A DNA stretch of 64,000 nucleotides from Prasinococcaceae sp. CCMP 1430 (GCA_013416795.1 RQSC01000062.1:78448-142447); one strand, 5' to 3'. Positions 49,598 to 59,985 are shown, numbered from the stretch's first letter. Numbers and translations: made by a program. Notes: generated from the sequence alone by a model not told the origin.

Positions 49598-51055
49598 TTA
49601 AATAAATGTCATGCCGCCGTCGCTCTCGGCGCTCGTCGCGCCCTCGCTGACCGGTCCGGCTGCCGCAGTGCGCGGCGGGCCTGCCGTGTGTCGCCTCAGG
49701 CGGTCGTCCGTGCGCAGCGCAACATCCTCGCCTTCGCGCGCCATCGCCATGAACATCGAGCGCGGCGCCTCGTCGCTGTTGATGTCAGCGAGGCCGACGT
49801 ACTGCTCCTCGGTGCCGGCATCCGCCGGGCCGCACTCCTCGCTTAACTCCGACCGCAGCACCCAGTAGTCGCAAACGAGCCCTGCCGCAGGTGTGAAGGA
49901 GCTCTCAATAGCGGTGAGAGAGCGCATGTGCGCGTATGCCGACACTTCCATGGGGTCCTTTACCCACGCGTCGTGTGGCACCTTCGCGGCGTCCACCTCA
50001 CACCCATCGCCCGCCAGCGCGAGAGTCGTGAGCGGCTCGAGCTCACACATACCCGTCAGCTCCTCCGAGAGCGTTCGCGCGTCTCCGCGGTCGGCGTTGC
50101 GTGCGACCAGTAGGCCCACGCCGCGCGAACGGACGCCCGCCACGATGTCGTTCTCGCGCAGCGGGTACTCGACGACGGTGCCGACAGATAGGCCCTTCGC
50201 GTCCGTCACGGTCTCGAACGCGCCGCTCTCGCCCTGCGCCTGCGCAGCCGCAGCCGCGCGTCTGCGCGCGGCTTCGCGCCGGCCCACCTTGCGCGGCTTC
50301 TTCGTGAAGTCGAACTCGCGCCAGCCCATCTCCGCCCACACCGCCGCGGCATTGCCACGTCCCGCGTCCGCGCCCGCACCCGCACCGTCATGCGCCTTCA
50401 TGCCCTCGCGCCCGTGCGCGTCATACAGCGCGCGGCTGCCTGCGTCGCTGAGCACGTCGTATGCGTCCGCCAGGGCGGAGAAAATTTGCGAGGCCGCAGG
50501 ATCGGCATTCACGTCTGGGTGCCATTGCTTCGCCAGCGAGCGGTAGGCGGACTTGATCTGCTGCTGCGTGGCGTCGGGCGAGACGCTCAGCAGGCGGTAG
50601 AGCTCCGTATGTGCGGCGCGGCCCTTGACGCGGGCGTCACCCGCGTCGGACGGACGGGCGCCGCCATGCTGCCCCCCCTGACGGCCGTGTACCTGCTTCT
50701 GCTGCTGCGCTCGCGCGCGCTTCTTGGCGTACATCTTGGCGATGATGCTCTCGATGGTGTCGAAGTCCTGCATCCCCTCGGGCGCGTTGTCGTCCGAATC
50801 GCCGCGTTCGCCTTCGGCGCTCAGTTCCCAGCCACCCGCCTCAGCGGCGGCGAGCAGCGCGGATAGCGCTCTGTCACTCACGCCGCGCGCGTCGTCGAGC
50901 GCGGGAGCCGATCCGCGGCACATGGCGAGCACCACGCGCAGGAGCGGCGCGGCGGCGGCCCCGCCATCAGAGGCACCGCATCGCAGCGCCTCGCCCAGGA
51001 GCGCCTCGGCCCGGTCCGCGCACGCGTCGGCAGCGCGACTGTCCGCGGCGCGCAT
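49598..51055 (-). CDS. DnaJ (J-domain) protein, plastid-type, with unknown C-terminal domain
   Basis: Read from ATG 51055 to TAA, ~485 residues. The frame stays open to 51349 without another ATG, so a 5' exon or transit peptide could lie upstream. The J domain is at about residues 145-215: TELYRLLSVSPDATQQQIKS, AYRSLAKQWHPDVNADPAAS (with the HPD motif needed to stimulate Hsp70), QIFSALADAYDVLSDAGSRA and LYDAHGREGM. Before it is an Ala-rich helical region and a charged KKRARAQQQKQVHGRQGGQ segment. After it are a basic linker and an ~200-residue region (VGTVVEYPLRENDIVAGVRS, RGVGLLVARNADRGDARTLS, GLVCDYWVLRSELSEECGPA) with no zinc finger. It is a type III co-chaperone. The compartment is not certain, but algae have similar plastid J proteins. 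Confidence 0.88.
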   Translation of the reverse strand: MRAADSRAADACADRAEALLGEALRCGASDGGAAAAPLLRVVLAMCRGSAPALDDARGVSDRALSALLAAAEAGGWELSAEGERGDSDDNAPEGMQDFDTIESIIAKMYAKKRARAQQQKQVHGRQGGQHGGARPSDAGDARVKGRAAHTELYRLLSVSPDATQQQIKSAYRSLAKQWHPDVNADPAASQIFSALADAYDVLSDAGSRALYDAHGREGMKAHDGAGAGADAGRGNAAAVWAEMGWREFDFTKKPRKVGRREAARRRAAAAAQAQGESGAFETVTDAKGLSVGTVVEYPLRENDIVAGVRSRGVGLLVARNADRGDARTLSEELTGMCELEPLTTLALAGDGCEVDAAKVPHDAWVKDPMEVSAYAHMRSLTAIESSFTPAAGLVCDYWVLRSELSEECGPADAGTEEQYVGLADINSDEAPRSMFMAMAREGEDVALRTDDRLRRHTAGPPRTAAAGPVSEGATSAESDGGMTFI

Positions 51056-51835
51056 GGCGCGCGCGGCGGCCGCCGCCACCTCGGCCACCCCGCCAGTTCC
51101 ATCCCCGCCGCACCCGCCCCCGCCGCGCGCGCCGCCACGCTCATCGCGCCCGCCACGCCCGCCGCGCACCCCTCGTGCGCAACACGCCTCGCGACGCAGC
51201 GCGCAATGTGTGGTGCGCCACACGCACGCGGCCGGCGAGACGGAGGGGGGGAGAGGGGAGAGCTCCCTGAGCGGACTCCTGTGAGCTGTGCGTGGGGGTG
51301 GGGTGGGTCCGGGTAGGCGGGTGGTTGGGTGGGAGGGCCCAGAGCGCACGCGTCTCTGCGCGCTTGGATAAGTCCTGCCGTCCAGCGTGCAACTATCCGG
51401 CGCGCTTTCCGGCGAGCGACACCGCCAGCTCAGACCTCCGCGTCGGTGACCCTCGCATCACCAGCCAATGCTCGAGCGTGGCTCGTTCAAACCCGTTGGC
51501 GTAATACAGCACACGTCCCCACGGGAGATCACTTTTTGAGGTCACGCGCATGCGATGCATGCCGGGCCAGGATCTCAGAGAGACTCCCCAGTCGCGGTGC
51601 TGGTCTAGGCGAGACCCTCCGAAGGGGCGCGGGGCGAAGGGGCGCGCCGCCGCGCCGTGCTCGCGCGCCCCCGAGTGGGTAGTCGAGCGGCGCAGCAGGG
51701 CGCGCCACACCGCCGCGGTGGACGGGGGGTCGAGCGCAGGCAGCGCAGGTGGCGCGAGGCGGGCGTGAGGCGGGCGGGAGGCAGGCGGGCGGTGGACGCC
51801 CGACTCACCAGCTGCTGCACAACCTGCTGGGTCAG
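51056..51835. other. Divergent region, 5' exons of the DnaJ and flavodoxin genes unresolved
   Basis: About 780 bases. Both flanking genes lack an ATG at the edge of their certain coding region, so their first exons or transit peptides probably lie here. A plus-strand start codon at 51550 or one close by could belong to the flavodoxin gene, but no exon pair with matching phase could be proved. Confidence 0.35.
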
Positions 51836-52997
51836 GGCGCGCATCAAAGCGACCCGCGGCGGCGACGTGTGCGTGCTGTGCGCGTCGGCGACGGGGCGCA
51901 CCGCGCGGGTCGCCGAGCGCGTCGTCGAGGAGCTGGGGCCGCGTGCCGAGCTCATCGACGCGTGCGATCTCGATGACCCGCTCGCGCTAGGTGCGCGATA
52001 CCCGGGCGGGCTCGTCGTGGGAGCGCCGACGTGGGCGACCGCAGCAGCGGCGCTGCGCACCGGCACACCGCTCGACGACGCGCTGTGGACGTTGCGCCGC
52101 GCAGCTGCCGCGGGCGAGCGTCCGTTGGCTCGCGTCGGCTTTGCCGTCTTCGGCTGCGGCGACGCGCGCCAGTGGCCGCTCAACTTCTGCGACGCGCTCG
52201 CCGAGATGCACGCGACGCTCGAAGCTGCGGGTGGGTCCCCGGCGGGCGAGTGGGTTGCGCGGGATGGCGACTACCTGTGCGAAGCGTCGCGGTCGGCGAA
52301 AGCCGGGGCGGACGGCGCGCTCTCCTTCGTTGGGCTGCCGCTCGACGAGATAAACCAGCCGCATCTGACCGCCGAGCGCGTGCAGAGGTGGGCCGCTCAG
52401 GTGCGTGGCGAGCTCAGCCTGGATGGGCCACCCCACGAGGTCGGAGGATTTGACAGGCCGGCGACGCAACCTTACACCATGGCAGCAGCGAACGCACAGA
52501 GTGCGGATGCGGGCGTGGCGAGCACCGCGCGCGCGAGCGGAGAGGAGCGCGTTGCTGGCTATGCCCCCCTGCTTTTTGGGCGCACGCTGGGCAAAAACTG
52601 GTACCAGCTCGGAGGCGAGGAGGATGCCGCCGCCGGCCGCTGGGTGCGCTTCGACGACGCACACGAGCTGCGCGTCTGCGCCGGCCGGCGAGGGCAGCCC
52701 GAGTGGCGGATACCCTTCCGCGCGCTCGCAGGCGTTGAGGTGATCGTCGAGCAGGGCAGCAGCGTTGGCGCAGGTCGGTCGAGCGCGTTGGCCGAGACGA
52801 GCGGGCTGTCGGACGTGCCTGTGACGCTCGCTCTCGCAGTCGATGGCGGTGCCTTCGATGGCAGCGGCGGCCCCGGCGCGTATGGGGACGCTGCGCGCCG
52901 CTCGCGCTGGGGGCGCACGCTCGTCCTGAGAGGAGTGAGCGCCTTCGAAGTGGCGGGGCTGTGCACGCTGCTCAGGTCGAAGGGCGCCCGCGTCTGA
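51836..52997 (+). CDS. Flavodoxin with ~190-residue C-terminal extension
   Basis: The certain coding region starts after GGGTCAG (likely acceptor, 51831-51835) and ends TGA 52997. An upstream exon with the start is missing. A long-chain flavodoxin covers the first ~175 residues: FMN-phosphate loop VCVLCASATGRTARVAE, first isoalloxazine loop GGLVVGAPTWATA (Trp), second loop VFGCGDARQWPLNFCDALAE, the ~20-residue insertion with SPAGEWVARDGDYLCEAS, and LSFVGLPLDEINQPHLTAER. In classical long-chain flavodoxins the second stacking residue is Tyr (GDxxxY). Here it is Trp. Plastid flavodoxin replaces ferredoxin under iron limitation. A ~190-residue extension (YAPLLFGRTLGKNWYQLGG, VLRGVSAFEVAGLCTLLRSK) of unknown fold follows. 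It is possibly a flavodoxin-derived regulatory protein rather than a simple electron carrier. Confidence 0.82.
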
Positions 52998-53087
52998 TCC
53001 GGAACCTGCGCTCTGTTTATATGTGTAGTAATGAGAATCGTGTGATGGGAATGTGCAGTGAGTCGCCCCTCGCGCCTGCTCGCCTGG

Positions 53088-53582
53088 TCATCTCCTTGCG
53101 AGCAGCGTCATGACGCGCCGCGCGGCCTCGGCGTGCTTGTCGGCGTCCGCTGCGTGCGTGTCAGGGTCGGTCTTGGCCAGATGCTCCTGAGAAAACACGT
53201 CGAACGGGGTGCCGTGCACCTGCTCGGCGGGAGTGCCGAGCGCATCTGCGCCATTGCCTGCGCCGTACACAGGCACGAGGTGCGCATGGAAGTGCGGGGC
53301 CTTGGGCGAGCCGAGCGCAGCCGTGTAGATTCGCTCTGCGCCCGTCGCCTCGACGATGGCCTGCGAGGCGGTGCGCAACGCTGGGCCGAGCGCGGCAGCC
53401 TCCACGTCGTCGAACGACGCCGCGTTGAGCACGTGCCTGGCCGTCACGAGCATCATGTGGCCGACGACGCCCACAGGCGCGCGCTTGGCGACCAGCGCGA
53501 ACGAGCCCGACCCGTCCCGCCAGAGCACGTCGCCCTTCTCACCGCGCGGGTACGCGCACATGCCGCACGCCGCCGCCGCCAT
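53088..53582 (-). CDS. HIT-family (histidine triad) nucleotide-binding protein
   Basis: From ATG 53582 to TGA, 164 residues. The histidine triad is PHFHAHLVPVY (HxHxHxx). Upstream, CGMCAYPRGEKGDVLWRDGS, FALVAKRAPVGVVGHMMLVT and ARHVLNAASFDDVEAAALGP give the usual beta-alpha core, with ALRTASQAIVEATGAERIYT as the long helix. The family hydrolyses or transfers nucleotidyl groups (AMP-lysine, Ap3A/Ap4A and relatives). The C-terminal extension (DVFSQEHLAKTDPDTHAADA) is longer than in small HINT proteins. The frame is open upstream to 53828 without an in-frame ATG. An overlapping minus-strand frame from 53754 with a Lys/Glu/Arg-rich helix (MHKEFKRRKEELERKKETAR) might be a separate 5' exon if an intron exists. 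Confidence 0.88.
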   Translation of the reverse strand: MAAAACGMCAYPRGEKGDVLWRDGSGSFALVAKRAPVGVVGHMMLVTARHVLNAASFDDVEAAALGPALRTASQAIVEATGAERIYTAALGSPKAPHFHAHLVPVYGAGNGADALGTPAEQVHGTPFDVFSQEHLAKTDPDTHAADADKHAEAARRVMTLLARR

Positions 53583-54147
53583 CCCGCGCGGCGTCCCCAG
53601 CGGCACCGTCGACGCCAGTGCCGATCGATCCCAACGCCAGCGCCCGCAGTGCGCGTGCAGCCACCCGCCGGGGCGAGCGGCGCACGCGCGCACGGCGGGC
53701 CGTCTCCTTCTTGCGCTCGAGCTCCTCCTTGCGCCGCTTGAATTCTTTGTGCATCTGGTCGAGGCGAGGAAAGCGGTACCGCGCCCGCCGCGCCCCGCCA
53801 CGCGCGCGCCAGCCCACCGCCGGCGCACTCCGATTCGGCTGCAGCGCAGCGCAAGCGATTTGAGGAGGAAAGCTTCTCACACGTGTGCACTGTGCCATCG
53901 TGCTTCAAATTCTGGTGATTGATGGCCTGGGGGTCAGCAACAAAACTGCGCCGATTTCGCCACTCGGGCCCTCGCCGGCGCGACGCTGCGCGTGCGACGC
54001 ACGACGCGCGCCTGCGACTGTGCCACACGGCGCCCTACGCGCGCGTGGACTCTGCTTGCGCCAGCAGGTGGCCGACTGGCGCTGCGGCGCGGCGCGTGAG
54101 CGCGGGCGGCCGTGCAGTGCGCGCGTATCCTCTGGCCGACAGGGGAG

Positions 54148-56033
54148 ATGGTGGCCGCGTCGTTGCCCGCCATTGTTGCCAGCGGAGCAGTCTTGGGCAT
54201 CGTTGCACGTGCCGCGGCGCTGCCGCCTGCCACCGGCGCGTCCGACCTGGAAGTGCAGGGCAGCACGCCGCCGGCGCCCGACACTGGCTACTACGAACAA
54301 ACGCTGGACCATTTCAGCCCGGTTGACAACCGCACGTGGTCGCAGCGCTACCTGTTCAGCAACACGTCGTGGGACGGCAGTGGCGAGCTGCCGAATGGAT
54401 GTCGCGGTCCCGTTCTGCTCTACACCGGCAACGAGGGCCCTATAGACGAGTTCTATTCGGGCAACGGTTTTGTGACGGAGGTCCTCGCGCCGGCTCTCGG
54501 CGCCTTCACGCTTTTCATCGAAGAGCGCTACTACGGCGAGAGCCTGCCTTTCGGTGACTCCACGTGGAACACGTCTTCGCCCAGCTACGACGCCGCCAAC
54601 CTACGGTACCTCACGACCGAGCAGGTTCTCGCTGATTACAACGTGCTGGTGCAGGACCTTAAGAATGCGACGCCGGGAATGGAGAACTGCCCCGTCGTCG
54701 CCTTCGGCGGCTCGTACGGTGCCACCCTGTCCACGTTTTTTCGTCTCGCGTACCCCAACACAGTCATCGGCGCCCTGGCCGCCAGCGCGCCCACTGGCTA
54801 CTACGACTCGCAGGCATGGCCGCAGTACGACGTCAACGACTTCACCTGGAGTTCAATCGTCGTCGATACGTACCTCTCCGCTGGCGGTCAGCCCTGTTTG
54901 GATGCCATCAACTCCGCCGTGGCTGCCATCGGAGCCACCCCGGTTGACCAGCTCGTTGAGGCTTTCAATGTGTGCAATGCATCAGGCCTTGGGCCAACCA
55001 CCAACGCCGACCTCTTCACTTATACTCTCGAGGGGTACCCTCAGTTGGATTACCCTTGCCCAGTGCCGCCGCTGCCCGCAAAGCCCGCGACAGCCGCGTG
55101 CGTTGTGCTGACCGAGGCCGCCGCCAACGGCACGAACGAGGCGCTGATCTCCGCGGCGGCAGAGGTCACGACCTGGGGGCAAGGCAACCCCGATGGCTCG
55201 TGCATCCAGACGCTGCCCGAAGGGCCCGGCGACGTGCCGGGTGACGGCCCTGGCCCTGGGGCCTGGGGATACCAGAGTTGCACGCAGACTCTTCACCCGT
55301 TCAGCTCGTCGACGCTCGATGGCCGTGGGTTGCGCAATTTCTCGTTCGTCTTGGCCGACGAGGAAGCCGTCTGCGACCAGAACTTCAACAGCACCGTCTC
55401 CCCCGATCTCGAAGCGCTCACGCGCACGTACGGCGGGTACACCATCCCCGCCAACATGATGGGCATCACCAACATCATCTGGTCGAATGGTACGCCGAAG
55501 ATTCATTGACGACGGCGCACGGCACGCGGCCGACACCAGCGCGCCCTTTCGACTCGGATGCGGCAGCCTCGCTCGTGCGGGCAATGCCGTCTTTGCGCCG
55601 CGCGTGGCGCACCGCTCTCCTTCATCTGACGCGTTTGCCCACGCCTCTCGCCCATTCAGGAAACCTCGATCCCTGGCACGGCGGGGGCTTCTATCCCCAG
55701 GGAACGGTGTGGTCTAACGCCAGCCAGCTGCACGTCGACGCCGGCCGCGGGCGGCACTTCATCTGGATCGATGGCGGTGCCCACCACGCCGATCTGCGCG
55801 GTCCTTGCCCGGCGGACCCCCCAGCGCTCACGCAAGCACGCGCGCTCGAACAGGGTACGTTGCTGCGGCAAGGCTCGGCGCCTTGTGCTTGTGTGTGAGA
55901 GCGCGAGCGTGCCCGCAGCAGCGCGCGATTGGCCGCGGCGTCTGACAGTCTGACTCGCGCCCATGCCCCGGCATCCTCTTCCCCATTCGAAGACATCATC
56001 ACCGCCTGGATCCTCGAGGCGGCCTCGGCGTGA
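54148..56033 (+). CDS. Secreted serine carboxypeptidase, S28 (prolyl carboxypeptidase) family
   Basis: Three exons, 54148-55489 (TCG AAT G|GTACGC), 55660-55854 (after CCATTCAG; CAG G|GTACGT) and 55993-56033 (after TTCGAAG), join in phase to give ~525 residues. A signal peptide opens the protein (MVAASLPAIVASGAVLGIV then ARA). The family start YYEQTLDHFSPVDNRTWSQR is followed by PVLLYTGNEGPIDEFY, FIEERYYGESLPFG and the nucleophile elbow VVAFGGSYGATLSTFFRLAYP (Ser). The second exon supplies NLDPWHGGGFYPQG (Asp) and WIDGGAHHADLRGP (His). The triad is complete. S28 enzymes cleave Pro-X at C termini or X-Pro at N termini in acidic compartments or outside the cell. Many Asn-X-Thr/Ser sites and Cys suggest secretion. 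The tiny last exon encodes DIITAWILEAASA. Confidence 0.93.
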
Positions 56034-56318
56034 GTCAAGCCCCCGCAGAGTGCACAGTCACTGCAAACTGTAGTCGTATAGCAAGTCTCTGACCATCTCC
56101 GGTTTTCTCTGAGTGTAGCGTGCAGTTGTCATCAGACGTTTCTTGTACAGTACAAGTTTTGACCAGCCCGGGGGACAGTTCCCCAACCGCCGCGCGGCAC
56201 CGGCGTGCGCGCGACGCGCGGGCGCACGCGCGGGCGGACGCGCGTGGAGGGCGCACGGGGACGTGCCTGCGCAGGCGTGCGCGGGTGAAGTCCATTCTTT
56301 GGCTCTGACGTACTCCGA
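56034..56318. promoter_or_regulatory. Upstream region of the LNR-array gene
   Basis: About 285 bases between two co-directional genes. The AT-rich patch agtcactgcaaactgtagtcgtatagcaagtctctgacc at 56055-56095 and tttcttgtacagtacaagttttgacc (56138-56163, containing the palindrome cttgtacagtacaag) are candidates for promoter or 3'-end signals. Confidence 0.35.
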
Positions 56319-56393
56319 ATGGCGTGCCACCGGAGACCACACCGCGGGCGCCGCGGCTCGGGGCGCAGAGTGCAGCTGCCCCGGGCCGGCGCG

Positions 56394-59300
56394 ATGGGGC
56401 GCGCGGCGCTCCTCTCCACGGGCGCCGCGGCGGCGCTCCTCCTCAGCCTGGCCGTGTCGGAGAATGCCGCGGCGTCTCCCGCATGTCGTACGAGTCGAGA
56501 CTGCAACTCGCCGATACCTTACTCCGCGCTAGCCGCGCGGCCGGCAGGGCCGAACGATGGCTACACGCCGGACGTGCTCGCGTCGGCGGGTGTGAGCGTC
56601 GAGCACGCTGCTGGGCTCGACCACGGCCTGCGCGTAACGGCCGCATTCCTGGGTGAGGTCTACCCCGCGCCTGCGTTCCTGTACGAGCCGGAAGGCCCCG
56701 ACGAGAGCTACGCGCAGGTGACGGAGGCCTTCTGTGCACAACAGAGCTTGTTTTGGGAAGACCCGAACTGCGGGTCATCCGAAGTCAGGTCGGCGCAGGG
56801 CGGGGGCGGCCAGTACTACGTCTCCACTTTGCCGCACTGCGATGAGAAGTGCGGGGAGAACGAGGCGGCCATCGCGCCGCTCTTCATAATGCCGGGCAGC
56901 AACAGCAATGGCGTCGACGTCGCCGCGCGCGCGGTGCACGAGTATACGCACGCCTTCCAATTCCTGCATGGCGGTCTGATCCCCGCGTGGCTGATGGAGG
57001 GCGGTGCAGTGCAACTCGAATGTCTGCTCGCCTCGCAGCTGCACTCGCCGCCCAAATACGACTACTTCTCCGGTTCGTACAGCAGTTGCTTCAAGTATGG
57101 AGGGGGCGGCGGGGGTATCCTGCGCAACACATTCAGCGGCTACCAGCCCGATGGCGGCGCCGCGCGCCCCGCGTTCGCCGACCTGCGGTATGCGGATGAC
57201 CGCTGCTGCGATACCGACCCCGCCTGCCCGCGAGACAGCACGTTGCACATCCCGAGTGGCCGAGACGATCCGACATCCAAGTACGGTCCAGGCTATGATC
57301 GCAAGCTCATATACGACGCCGGCGCCTATGCCGTTGCCTTCGCCATCCATCGAGCGAACTCGTCGAGCGCCGACTTCTGGCGCTCGATGTCCAAGGGCTT
57401 CTGGCACACCATCGCGTCCGTGCCGGTCGGGTCCACCGACTACGTGTCGTCGTACCCGAGCATGGTACCCGAGGGAGTCGGCTGGAAGGCGGCGCTCTGC
57501 AACTTCACGGGCGATGCCACTGTGGAGGATTTCTACGCTGCCTTCGAGGCCCACGTTCTTGCCGCTGGGGACGCCGACGCGCTGGCTGCGGTGCTTGAGT
57601 CCGATGCTGACATCGCCGCACAGGCGGCAACCGTCGCGGACGTCCTCGGTGGCGACTATCGCACTGCCGGGGAGAGGGCATGTTCCGCGGGGTCGAGCCC
57701 GAGCCCGTACGCAGACACGCGAAACTCGCCCCCGTGGAGCTACGGCGGCTCGCCGCCGTGGAGCACATGCAACAATGGCCTTTGCCCCGAGGGCTGGAAG
57801 GGCGACGGCACGTGCGACGATGCATGCAGAAATCCCGACTGCGGATGGGACCACGGCGATTGCTGTACGACCGTTACCGGCTGCAAGGACAAGTGGCTCG
57901 GCGACGGCCACTGCGATGACCAGTGCAACAACGAGATCTGCGAGTGGGATCGCGGCGACTGCGGCCACGACGAGCACCAAGACGACAAGTCGCCCCACAA
58001 CAACACCGACAGTGGGAGCACATGCAACAATGGCCTTTGCCCCGAGGGCTGGAAGGGCGACGGCACGTGCGACGATGCATGCAGAAATCCCGACTGCGGA
58101 TGGGACCACGGCGATTGCTGTACGACCGTTACCGGCTGCAAGGACAAGTGGCTCGGCGACGGCCACTGCGATGACCAGTGCAACAACGAGATCTGCGAGT
58201 GGGATCGCGGCGACTGCGGCCACGACGAGCACCAAGACGACCACCACGACGGCAATCACTGTGATGAGAACATGTGTCCGCATAAATGGAAGGGCGACGG
58301 CACGTGCGACGACGCTTGCATGAACCCTGAGTGCGAATGGGACTGGGGCGACTGCTGCAGTGAATGGGAGAATTGCGAGAACAAGTGGCTCGGCGACGGC
58401 TACTGCGATGAGTCGTGCAACAATAATGCTTGCGGGTGGGATTGGGGGGACTGCGACCACGACGACCATCACGACGACCACCACGACGACCACCACGACG
58501 GCAATCACTGTGATGAGAACATGTGTCCTCACAAATGGAAGGGCGACGGCACGTGCGACGACGCGTGCATGAACCCCGAGTGCGAATGGGACTGGGGCGA
58601 CTGCTGCAGTGAATGGGAGAATTGCGAGAACAAGTGGCTCGGCGACGGCGACTGCGATGAGTCGTGCAACAATGATGCTTGCGAGTGGGATTGGGGGGAC
58701 TGCGACCACGACGACCACCACGACGACCACAACGACGACCACCACGACGAAAACCCCTGTGATGAGTCAACGTGCCCCCCTGAATTCAAAGGCAACGGAA
58801 TGTGTGACTATGACTGCATGAGCCCCGAGTGCCACTGGGACTACGGCGACTGCTGCGCTGAGTGGAGCGATTGCAAGAACAAATGGCTCGGTGACGGCGA
58901 CTGTGACGACCAGTGCAATATCGATGTCTGCATGTACGACCAAGGCGACTGCGGATGGCCTGATGATGGACACCACGACGACCACCACGACGAGCACTAC
59001 TGCGACGAGGTGATGTGTCCGGACACCTGGAGGGGAGACGGCCAGTGCGACGATGCTTGCATGAGCCCCGAGTGCGGGTGGGACTACGGCGACTGCTGTG
59101 GCGAGTGGAGCGATTGCAAGAACAAGTGGCTCGGCGACGGCGACTGTGACGACCAGTTGCAAAACGAGTACTGCGAGTGGGATCGCGGCGACTGCGACCA
59201 CGACGACCACTGGGACGACCACCATGACGACCACCACGACGATCACCATGACGGCTTCGACGACTGCAAGTGCCCCGACAGCTGGGTGGGTGACGGCGTG

Positions 59301-59825
59301 TGCGACGAGCGCTGCGACAACGAGGAGTGCGGCTACGACGGCGGCGACTGCCAGTGCCATCCCAACTGCCCGTACACTTCGTGGATCGGCGACGGCGTGT
59401 GCGGTGCGTCACCACGCCTGTGCGCACGCTCTATAGCGCGCGCGCAGTTGAGATGCCTGAGGCAACCGTGCGCTCCGCCCTGACACGCGCGCGTCCCCGC
59501 CCGCCCTCGCACCCTCGACCCACACGCCTGCCCAATTCACTCATTGACAATCCAAACTCCCCCCACCCCCCGAAATGCAGATGCCGGATGCAACCGCAAG
59601 GCCTGCGACTTCGACGGCGGCGACTGCGTACCGGTGGACACAGGCAAGAAGACGGAAAAGAAGAAGAAGAAGAACAAAAAGAAGGACAAGAAGAAGAAGA
59701 AGCTCTCGAAGAAGCAGGTCAAGAAGCTCTGCAAGAAAGCGAAGAAGTCGAAGAAGAAGTGCAAGAAGGGCGACGCCAAGAAGAACTGCAAGTTCAGCAA
59801 GAAGAAGGGCTGCGTCCCCAAGTAG
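56394..59825 (+). CDS. Secreted metallopeptidase-like protein with 14 Notch (LNR) repeats and poly-Lys tail
   Basis: Exon 56394-59403 (TGC G|GTGCGT; an earlier in-frame ATG exists at 56319) and exon 59581-59825 (after AAATGCAG) join G|AT to give ~1084 residues. A signal peptide (MGRAALLSTGAAAALLLSLA) precedes a ~440-residue domain with the zinc motif HEYTHAFQF (56937) and a downstream WLMEGGAVQLE, the HExxH...E layout of gluzincin peptidases. Then come 14 Lin12/Notch repeats of the form C..xWxGDGxCDxxCxNxxCxWDxGDC, mostly in pairs, separated by linkers rich in His and Asp (GHDEHQDDHHDGNH, DHDDHHDDHHDDHHDGNH) likely to bind metal. LNRs fold around Ca2+ and three disulphides. The C-terminal ~60 residues are Lys-rich (KKTEKKKKKNKKKDKKKKK) with four Cys. 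Probably extracellular and cell-wall or matrix associated. The substrate is unknown. Confidence 0.88.
57761..58241 (+). repeat. Exact tandem duplication within the LNR array
   Basis: The block 57761-57986 (226 bases, two LNR repeats) is repeated without a visible mismatch at 58016-58241, with a 29-base spacer between. The following pair of units (58250-58500 versus 58502-58752) is nearly identical too. The array therefore grew by recent duplication of an LNR pair plus its His/Asp linker. Confidence 0.85.
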
Positions 59826-59844
59826 GCCAGGGCACTCTCTCTCT

Positions 59845-59882
59845 CTCTCTCTAGACACACTTGTAGTCCACTCTAGAGAGAG
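59845..59882 (+). terminator. Hairpin in the 3' UTR of the LNR gene
   Basis: A (CT)9 run (59835-59852) is followed by an inverted copy. CTCTCTCTAG at 59845-59854 pairs perfectly with CTAGAGAGAG at 59873-59882, leaving an 18-base loop, 20 bases after the TAG stop codon. It could be an mRNA 3'-end structure. Function is not shown. Confidence 0.5.
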
Positions 59883-59985
59883 CTAGGCCTGGTCCACTCG
59901 AGATCTTGCACCTGGCGCTTGCTCTCGAGCTCTCATTGTAAACCCTACATTCGCTCTCCCCTAACCATCATCCCCGCACCCTGGG

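Noticed and set aside
56775-58745. Val/Ile/Ala-rich frame antisense to the LNR array, looking like a multi-TM protein
   Set aside because: It is the complement of GAC/CAC-rich codons. Apparent hydrophobic repeats are an artefact of His/Asp linkers read backwards.
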